A stretch of 64,000 nt of DNA from Synchiropus splendidus (lineage: Eukaryota > Chordata > Actinopteri > Syngnathiformes > Callionymidae), in assembly GCF_027744825.2 (NCBI RefSeq), contig NC_071334.1:37913937-37977936 (forward strand). The letters run 5' to 3'. Shown here piece by piece: positions 55,001 through 64,000 of this stretch. A model generated the notes under the pieces. That model saw only the letters and a list, made by a program, of their open reading frames with translations. It did not search any database and was not told where the DNA came from. The stretch's first letter is position 1. Each line of letters opens with the position of its first letter. A program made the position numbers and the translations under genes.

Positions 55001-58000
55001 CATGTTCTGAAGCATCCCTGAAATGTTAAGGCGCAATGCGTAAAAATGCTTTTCAGCCTGAGATAAGGTGGGTTTCGGAACGCCAAACATAGAAGTGTTA
55101 ATAACTTTCGAAAAACACTTTAGACAGCTTAGATTTGATGTGCAACTACTAGAAAGACCCTTTCTGCTATAGTGGGAGGTTAAAATTTCATGTTCTGAAG
55201 CTTCCCTGAGAAGTTCAGGCACAATGCACAAAAACGCTTTTCAGCCTGAGATAAGGTGGGTTTCGGAACGCCAAACATAAAAGTGTTGATAACTTTCGAA
55301 AAACACTTCACACAGCTTAGATTTGATGTGCAACTACTAGAAAGACCCTTTCTGCTATAGTGGGAGGTTAAAATTTCATGTTCTGAAGCATCCCTGAAAA
55401 GTTATGGCGCAATGCGTAAAAATGCTTTTCAGCCTGAGATAAGGTGGGTTTCTGAACGCCAAACATAAAAGTGTTGATAACTTTCGAAAAACACTTCAGA
55501 CAGCTTAGATTTGATGTGCAACTACTAGAAAGACCTTTTCTGCTATAGTGGGAGGTTAAAATTTCATGTTCTGAAGCTTCCCTGAAAAGTTATGGCACAA
55601 TGCACAAAAACGCTTTTCAGCCTGAGATAAGGTGGGTTTCGGAACGCCAAACATAAAAGTCTTGATAACTTTCGAAAAACACTTCAGACAGCTTAGATTT
55701 GATGAGCAACTACTAGAAAGACACTTTCTGCTATAGTGGGAGGTTAAAATTTGATGTTCTGAAGCTTCCCTGAAAAGTTATGGCGCAATGCGTAAAAACG
55801 CTTTTCAGCCTGAGATAAGGTGGGTTTCGGAACGCCAAACATAAAAGTGTTGATGACTTTCGAAAAACACTTCAGACAGCTTAGATTTGATGTGCAACTA
55901 CTTAAAAGACCTTTTCTGCTATAGTGGGAGGTTAAAATTTCATGTTCTGAAGCTTCCCTGAAAAGTTATGGCACAATGCACAAAAACGCTTTTCAGTCTG
56001 AGATAAGGTGTGTTTCGGAACGCCAAACATAAAAGTGTTGATGACTTTCGAAAAACACTTAAGACAGCTTACATTTGATTTGCAACTACTAGAAAGACCC
56101 TTTCTGCTATAGTGGGAGGTTAAAATTTCATGTTCTGAAGCTTCCCTGAAAAGTTATGGCACAATGCACAAAAACGCTTTTCAGCCTGAGATAAGGTGGG
56201 TTTCGGAACGCCAAGCATAAAAGTGTTGATAACTTTCGAAAAACACTTCAGACAGCTTAGATTTGATGTGCAACTACTTAAAAGACCTTTTCTGCTATAG
56301 TGGGAGGTTAAAATTTCATGTTCTGAAGCTTCCCTGAAAAGTTATGGCAGAATGCACAAAAACGCTTTTCAGTCTGAGATAAGGTGGGTTTCGGAACGCC
56401 AAACATAAAAGTGTTGATGACTTTCGAAAAACACTTAAGACAGCTTACATTTGATTTGCAACTACTAGAAAGACCCTTTCTGCTATAGTGGGAGGTTAAA
56501 ATTTCATGTTCTGAAGCTTCCCTGAAAAGTTATGGCACAATGCACAAAAACGCTTTTCAGCCTGAGATAAGGTGGGTTTCGGAACGCCAAACATAAAAGT
56601 GTTGATAACTTTCGAAAACCACTTCAGACAGCATAGATTTGATGTGCAACTACTAGAAAGACCCTTTCTGCTATAGTGGGAGGATAAAATTTCATGTACT
56701 GAAGCTTCCCTGAAAAGTTATGGCACAATGCACAAAAACGCTTATCAGCCTGAGATAAGGTGGGTTTCGGAACGCCAAACATAAAAGTGTTGATAACTTT
56801 CGAAAAACACTTCAGACAGCTTAGATTTGATGTGCAACTACTAGAAAGACCCTTTCTGCAATAGTGGGAGGTTAAAATTTCATGTTCTGAAGCTTCCCTG
56901 AAAAGTTATGGCACAATGCACAAAAACGCTTTTCAGCCTGAGATAAGGTGGGTTTCGGAACGTCAAACATAAAAGTGTTGATAACTTTCGAAAAACACTT
57001 CAGACAGCTTAGATTTGATGTGCAACTACTAGAAAGACCCTTTCTGCTATAGTGGGAGGTTAAAATTTCATGTTCTGAAGCTTCCCTGAAAAGTTAAGGC
57101 ACAATGCACAAAAACGCTTTTCAGCCTGAGATAAGGTGGGTTTCGGAACGCCAAACATAAAAGTGTTGATAACTTTCGAAAAACACTTCACACAGCTTAG
57201 ATTTGATGTGCAACTACTAGAAAGACCCTTTCTGCTATAGTGGGAGGTTAAAATTTCATGTTCTGAAGCTTCCCTGAAAAGTTATGGCACAATGCACAAA
57301 AATGCTTCTCAGCCTGAGATTAGGTGGGTTTCGGAACGCCAAACATAAAAGTATTGAAAACTTTCGAAAAACACTTCAGACAGCTTAGATTTGATGTGCA
57401 ACTACTATAAAGACCCTTTCTGCTATAGTGGGAGGATAAAATTTCATGTTCTGAAGCTTCCCTGAAAAGTTATGGCACAATGCACAAAAACGCTTTTCAG
57501 CCTGAGATAAGGTGGGTTTCGGAACGCCAAACATAAAAGTGTTGATAACTTTCGAAAAACACTTCAGACAGCTTAGATTTGATGTGCAACTACTAGAAAG
57601 ACCCTTTCTGCTATAGTGGGAGGTTAAAATTTCATGTTCTGAAGCTTCCCTGAAAAGTTATGGCACAATGCACAAAAACGCTTTTCAGCCTGAGATAAGG
57701 TGGGTTTCGGAACGCCAAACATAAAAGTGTTGATAACTTTCGAAAAACACTTCAGACAGCTTAGATTTGATGTGCAACTACTAGAAAGACCCTTTCTGCT
57801 ATAGTGGGAGGTTAAAATTTCATGTTCTGAAGCTTCCCTGAAAAGTTATGGCACAATGCACAAAAACGCTTTTCAGCCTGAGATAAGGTGGGTTTCGGAA
57901 CGCCAAACATAAAAGTGTTGATAACTTTCGAAAAACACTTCACACAGCTTAGATTTCATGTGCAACTACTAGAAAGACCCTTTCTGCTATAGTGGGAGGT

Positions 58001-60899
58001 TAAAATTTCATGTTCTGAAGCATCCCTGAAAAGTTATGGCGCAACGCGTAAAAATGCTTTTCAGCCTGAGATAAGGTGGGTTTCTGAACGCCAAACATAA
58101 AAGTGTTGATAACTTTCGAAAAACACTTCAGACAGCTTAGATTTGATGTGCAACTACTAGAAAGACCTTTTCTGCTATAGTGGGAGGTTAAAATGTCATG
58201 TTCTGAAGCTTCCCTGAAAAGTTATGGCACAATGCACAAAAACGCTTTTCAGCCTGAGATAAGGTGGGTTTCGGAACGCCAAAAATAAAAGTGTTGATAA
58301 CTTTCGAAAAACACTTCAGACAGCTTAGATTTGATGAGCAACTACTAGAAAGACAATTTCTGCTATAGTGGGAGGTTAAAATTTGATGTTCTGAAGCTTC
58401 CCTGAAAAATTATGGCGCAATGCGTAAAAACGCTTTTCAGCCTGAGATAAGGTGGGTTTCGGAACGCCAAACATAAAAGTGTTAATAACTTTCGAAAAAC
58501 ACTTCAGACAGCTTAGATTTGATGTGCAACTACTAGAAAGACCCTTTCTGCTATAGTGGGAGGTTAAAATTTCATGTTCTGAAGCTTCCCTGAAAAGTTA
58601 TGGCACAATGCACAAAAACACTTTTCAGCCTAAGATAAGGTGGGTTTCGGAACGCCAAACAAAAAAGTGTTGATAACTTTCGAAAAACACTTCAGACAGG
58701 TTAGATTTGATGTGCAACTACTAGAAAGACCCTTTCTGCTATAGTGGGAGGTTAAAATTTCATGTTCTGAAGCTTCCCTGAAAAGTTAAGGCACAATGCA
58801 CAAAAACGCTTTTCAGCCTGAGATAAGGTGGGTTTCGGAACGCCAAACATAAAAGTGTTGATAACTTTCGAAAAACACTTCAGACAGCTTAGATTTGATG
58901 TGCAACTACTAGAAAGACCTTTTCTGCTATAGTGGGAGGTTAAAATTTCATGTTCTGAAGCTTCCCTGAAAAGTTATGGCACAATGCACAAAAACGCTTT
59001 TCAGTCTGAGATAAGGTGGGTTTTCGGAACGCCAAACATAAAAGTGTTGATAACTTTCGAAAAACACTTCAGACAGCTTAGATATGATGTGCAACTACTA
59101 GAAAGACCCTTTCTGCTATAGTGGGAGGTTAAAATTTCATGTTCTGAAGCTTCCCTAAAAAGTTATGGCACAATGCACAAAAACGCTTTTCAGCCTGAGA
59201 TAAGGTGGGTTTCGGAACGCCAAACATAAAAGTGTTGATAACTTTCGAAAAACACTTCAGACAGCTTAGATTTGATGTGCAACTACTAGAAAGACCCTTT
59301 CTGCTATAGTGGGAGGTTAAAATTTCATTTTCTGAAGTTTCCCTGAAAAGTTATGGCACTATGCACAAAAACGCTTTTCAGCCTGAGATAAGGTGGGTTT
59401 CGGAACACCAAACATAAAAGTGTTGATAACTTTCGAAAAACACTTCAGACAGCTTTGATTTGATGTGCAACTACTAGAAAGACCCTTTCTGCTATAGTGG
59501 GAGGTTAAAATTTCATGTTCTGAAGCTTCCCTGAAAAGTTATGCCACAATGCACAAAAACGCTTTTCAGCCTGAGATAAGGTGGGTTTCGGAACACCAAA
59601 CATGAAAGTGTTGATAACTTTTGAAAAACACGTCAGACAGCTTAAATTTGATGTGCAACTACTAGAAAGACCCTTTCTGCTATAGTGGGAGGTTAAAATT
59701 TCATGTTCTGAAGTTTCCCTAAAAAGTTATGGCACAATGCGTAAAAACGCTTTTCAGCCTGAGATAAGGTGGGTTTCGGAACGCCAAACATAAAAGTGTT
59801 GATAACTTTCGAAAAACACTTCAGACGGCTTAGATTTGATGTGCAACTACTAGAAAGACCCTTTCTGCTATAGTGAGAGGTTAAAATTTCATGTTCTGAA
59901 GCATCCCTGAAATGTTAAGGCGCAATGCGTAAAAATGCTTTTCAGCCTGAGATAAGGTGGGCATCGGAACGCCAAACATAAAAGTATTGATAACTTTCGA
60001 AAAACACTTCAGACAGCTTAGATTTGTTGTGCAACTACTAGAAAGACCCTTTCTGCTATAGTGGGAGGTTAAAATTTCATGTTCTGAAGCTTCCCTGAAA
60101 AGTTATGGCACAATGCACAAAAACGCTTTTCAGCCTGAGATAAGGTAGGTTTCGGAACGCCAAACATAAAAGTGTTGATAACTTTCGAAAAACACTTTAG
60201 ACAGCTTAGATTTGATGTGCAACTACTAGAAAGACCCTTTCTGCTATAGTGGGAGGTTAAAATTTCATGTTCTGAAGCTTCCCTGAAAAGTTATGGCACA
60301 ATGCACAAAAACGCTTTTCAGCCTGAGATAAGGTGGGTTTCGGAACGCCAAACATAAAAGTGTTGATAACTTTCGAAAAACACTTCAGAGAGCTTATATT
60401 TTAATGTGCAACTACTAGAAAGACCCTTTCTGCTATTGTGGGAGGTTAAAATGTCATGTTCTGAAGCTTCCCTGAAAAGTTATGGCACAATGCTCAAAAA
60501 CGCTTTTCAGGCTGAGATAAGGTGGGTTTTCGGAACGCCAAACATAAAAGTGTTGATAACTTTCGAATAACACTTCAGACAGCTTAGATTTGATGTGCAA
60601 CTACTAGAAAGACCCTTTCTGCTATAGTGGGAGGTTAAAATCTCATGTTCTGAAGCTTCCCTGAAAAGTTATGGCACAATGCACAAAAATGCTTCTCAGC
60701 CTGAGATTCGGTGGGTTTCGGAACGCCAAACATAAAAGTGTTGATAACTTTCGAAAAACACTTCAGACAGCTTAGATTTGATGTGCAACTACTAGAAAGA
60801 CCCTTTCTGCTATAGTGGGAGGTTAAAATTTCATGTTCTGAAGCTTCCCTGAAAAGTTATGGCACAATGCACAAAAACGCTTTTCAGCCTGAGATAAGG

Positions 60900-63495
60900 T
60901 GGGTTTCGGAACGCCAAACATAAAAGTGTTGATAACTTTCGAAAAACACTTCAGACAGCTTATATTTTAATGTGCAACTACTAGAAAGACCCTTTCTGCA
61001 ATAGTGGGAGGTTAAAATTTCATGTTCTGAATCTTCCCTGAAAAGTTATGGCACAATGCTCAAAAACGCTTTTCAGCCTGAGATAAGGTGGGTTTTCGGA
61101 ACGCCAAACATAAAAGTGTTGATAACTTTCGAATAACACTTCAGACAGCTTAGATTTGATGTGAAACTACTAGAAAGACCCTTTCTGCTATAGTGGGAGG
61201 TTAAAATTTCATGTTCTGAAGCTTCCCTGAAAAGTTATGGCACAATGCACAAAAATGCTTCTCAGCCTGAGATTAGGTGGGTTTCGGAACGCCAAACATA
61301 AAAGTGTTGAAAACTTTCGAAAAACACTTCAGACAGCTTAGATTTGATGTGCAACTACTATAAAGACCCTTTCTGCTATAGTGGGAGGATAAAATTTCAT
61401 GTTCTGAAGCTTCCCTGAAAAGTTATGGCACAATGCACAAAAGCGCTTTTCAGCCTGAGATAAGGTGGGTTTCGGAACGCCAAACATAAAAGTGTTGATA
61501 ACTTTCGAAAAACACTTCAGACAGCTTAGATTTGATGTGCAACTACTAGAAAGACTCTTTCTGCTATAGTGGGAGGTTAAAATTTCATGTTCTGAAGCTT
61601 GCCTGAAAAGTTATGGCACAATGCACAAAAACGCTTTTCAGTCTGAGATAAGGTGGGCATCGGAACGCCAAACATAAAAGTGTTGATAACTTTCGAAAAA
61701 CACTTCAGACAGCTTAGATTTGATGTGCAACTACTAGAAAGACCCTTTCTGCTATAGTGGGAGGTTAAAATTTCATGTTCTGAAGCTTCCCTGAAAAGTT
61801 ATGGCACAATGCTCAAAAACGCTTTTCAGCCTGAGATAAGGTGGGTTTTCGGAACGCCAAACATAAAAGTGTTGATAACTTTCGAATAACACTTCAGACA
61901 GCTTAGATTTGATGTGCAACTACTAGAAAGACCCTTTCTGCTATAGTGGGAGGTTAAAATCACATGTTCTGAAGCTTCCCTGAAAAGTTATGGCACAATG
62001 CACAAAAATGCGTCTCAGCCTGAGATTCGGTGGGTTTCGGAACGCCAAACATAAAAGTGTTGAACACTTTCGAAAAACACTTTAGACAGCTTAGATTTGA
62101 TGTGCAACTACTAGAAAGACCCTTTCTGCTATAGTGGGAGGATAAAATTTCATGTTCTGAAGCTTCCCAGAAAAGTTATGGCACAATGCACAAAAGGGCT
62201 TTTCAGCCTGAGATAAGGTGGGTTTCGGAACGCCTAACATAAAAGTGTTGATAACTTTCGAAAAACACTTCAGACAGCTTAGATTTGATGTGCAACTACT
62301 AGAAAGACCCTTTCTGCTTTAGTGGGAGGTTAAAATTTCATGTTCTGAAGCTTCCCTGAAAAGTTATGGCACAATGCACAAAAACGCTTTTCAGCCTGAG
62401 ATAAGGTGGGTTTCGGAACGCCAAACATAAAAGTGTTGATAACTTTCGAAAAACACTTCAGACGGCTTAGATTTGATGTGCAACTACTAGAAAGACCCTT
62501 TCTGCTATAGTGGGAGGTTAAAATTTCATGTTCTGAAGCTTCCCAGAAAAGTTATGGCACAATGCACAAAAACGCTTTTCAGCCTGAGATAAGGTGGGTT
62601 TCGGAACGCCAAACATAAAAGTGTTGATAACTTTCGAAAAACACTTCAGACAGCTTATATTTTAATGTGCAACTACTAGAAAGACCCTTTCTGCAATAGT
62701 GGGAGGTTAAAATTTCATGTTCTGAATCTTCCCTGAAAAGTTATGGCACAATGCTCAAAAACGCTTTTCAGCCTGAGATAAGGTGGGTTTTCGGAACGCC
62801 AAACATAAAAGTGTTGATAACTTTCGAATAACACTTCAGACAGCTTAGATTTGATCTGAAACTACTAGAAAGACCCTTTCTGCTATAGTGGGAGGTTAAA
62901 ATTTCATGTTCTGAAGCTTCCCTGAAAAGTTATGGCACAATGCACAAAAATGCTTCTCAGCCTGAGATTAGGTGGGTTTCGGAACGCCAAACATAAAAGT
63001 GTTGAAAACTTTCGAAAAACACTTCAGACAGCTTAGATTTGATGTGCAACTACTATAAAGACCCTTTCTGCTATAGTGGGAGGATAAAATTTCATGTTCT
63101 GAAGCTTCCCTGAAAAGTTATGGCACAATGCACAAAAGCGCTTTTCAGCCAGAGATAAGGTGGGTTTCGGAACGCCAAACATAAAAGTGTTGATAACTTT
63201 CGAAAAACACTTCAGACAGCTTAGATTTGATGTGCAACTACTAGAAAGACTCTTTCTGCTATAGTGGGAGGTTAAAATTTCATGTTCTGAAGCTTGCCTG
63301 AAAAGCTATGGCACAATGCACAAAAACGCTTTTCAGTCTGAGATAAGGTGGGCATCGGAACGCCAAACATAAAAGTGTTGATAACTTTCGAAAAACACTT
63401 CAGACAGCTTAGATTTGATGTGCAACTACTAGAAAGACCCTTTCTGCTATAGTGGGAGGTTAAAATTTCATGTTCTGAAGCTTCCCTGAAAAGTT
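60900..63495. repeat. nine-unit spaced satellite duplication at right end
   Basis: About 0.9-1 kb at 60900-61800 is matched at 62595-63495, an offset of 1,695 bp. Shared markers in order are CTTATATTTTAATGTG with CTGCAATAG, TTCTGAATCTTCC, GGGTTTTCGG with TTCGAATAACAC, TGCTTCTCAGCCTGAGATT, CTACTATAAAGACC, AAAGCGC, AAGACTCTTTC, GCTTGCCTG and GGTGGGCATCGG. Confidence 0.8.
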
Positions 63496-64000
63496 ATGGC
63501 ACAATGCACAAAAACGCTTTTCAGCCTGAGATAAGGTAGGTTTCGGAACGCCAAACATAAAAGTGGTGATAACTTTCGAAAAACACTTTAGACAGCTTAG
63601 ATTTGATGTGCAACTACTAGAAAGACCCTTTCTGCTATAGTGGGAGGTTAAAATTTCATGTTCTGAAGCTTCCCTGAAAAGTTATGGCACAATGCTCAAA
63701 AACGCTTTTCAGCCTGAGATAAGGTGGGTTTTCGGAACGCCAAACATAAAAGTGTTGATAACTTTCGAATAACACTTCAGACAGCTTAGATTTGATGTGC
63801 AACTACTAGAAAGACCCTTTCTGCTATAGTGGGAGGTTAAAATTTCATGTTCTGAAGCTTCCCTGAAAAGTTATGGCACAATGCACAAAAATGCTTCTCA
63901 GCCTGAGATTAGGTGGGTTTCGGAACGCCAAACATAAAAGTGTTGAAAACTTTCGAAAAACACTTCAGACAGCTTACATTTGATGTGCAACTACTAGAAA

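Larger units (their letters stand above)
33917..64000. repeat. 188-bp tandem satellite array, right arm
   Basis: About 160 further units of the same 188-bp satellite, in the same orientation as the left arm, resume exactly at the 3' edge of the inserted provirus and run to the end of the window. The HindIII core and the TTTCGAAAA block remain in nearly every unit. Variants local to this arm include units with an extra T (GGGTTTTCGG), units with CTTATATTTTAATGTG, and units with TGCTTCTCAGCCTGAGATT. They recur in ordered groups, which shows multi-unit duplications. The GCGT-type unit is rarer here than in the left arm. The many 60-79-codon open frames on either strand are repeat artefacts. Nothing else is visible. 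Confidence 0.97.

Noticed and set aside
1..64000. CRISPR-like regular repeats
   Set aside because: The whole 188-bp unit is repeated with no unique spacers, there are no cas genes, and the context is a vertebrate ERV in satellite DNA.
33917..64000. CENP-B-box-like TTCG motif in the satellite
   Set aside because: TTCGAAAAACACTTC matches only the first half of the CENP-B box; the required CGGG end is absent.

Overview
The window is a vertebrate-type genomic segment: a long 188-bp satellite DNA array interrupted by one large, full-length endogenous retrovirus (ERV) on the minus strand. There is no bacterial or phage gene organisation. No host gene, tRNA, rRNA or CRISPR array is visible. The species cannot be named from the sequence. 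A complex, spuma-like ERV inside a satellite array would fit a fish, amphibian or reptile, but that is inference.

Layout. 1-14918: satellite array, about 79 head-to-tail units. 14919-33916: the ERV (18,998 bp), inserted within one satellite unit with a 5-bp target duplication (GTGGG). 33917-64000: the same satellite in the same orientation, about 160 units. Almost every unit carries a HindIII site (AAGCTT). The array contains nested higher-order duplications of 5 to 38 units.

The ERV is read right to left. It runs: 5' LTR (32337-33916); a primer-binding site complementary to tRNA-Lys3, directly abutting the LTR; a leader; a two-frame ORF whose second half looks like a macro domain; gag (PPAY late motif, no CCHC knuckle, Arg/Gly/Asn/Gln-rich C-terminus); protease (DTG); reverse transcriptase (YIDD), RNase H and integrase (HHCC, D,D-35-E). 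Between pol and env lie a 281-aa Cys/Trp-rich ORF, a 154-codon ORF without an ATG, and a 51-aa Arg/Lys-rich ORF. A very large env follows (1,291 codons plus a membrane-spanning tail in another frame). Then come a cluster of small membrane-protein-like ORFs, 64- and 284-aa ORFs, a 307-aa zinc-motif/acidic-tail ORF, the polypurine tract and the 3' LTR (14919-16498). The two LTRs are both 1,580 bp and differ at about 28 positions by hand count (about 1.8%), so the insertion is fairly recent.

The Env leader (Trp-rich N-terminus followed by an early membrane anchor), the Gag without zinc knuckles and the pol with its own ATG resemble foamy-type viruses. The length, the macro-like domain beside Gag, the number of accessory ORFs and the env size are unusual. 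Three neighbouring gene pairs overlap as TAATG (stop and start share a base). The main frames are broken in several places (macro-like ORF, gag C-terminus, protease/RT junction, env tail), mostly at or near homopolymer or dinucleotide runs. This copy is therefore either defective or affected by indel errors in the assembly.
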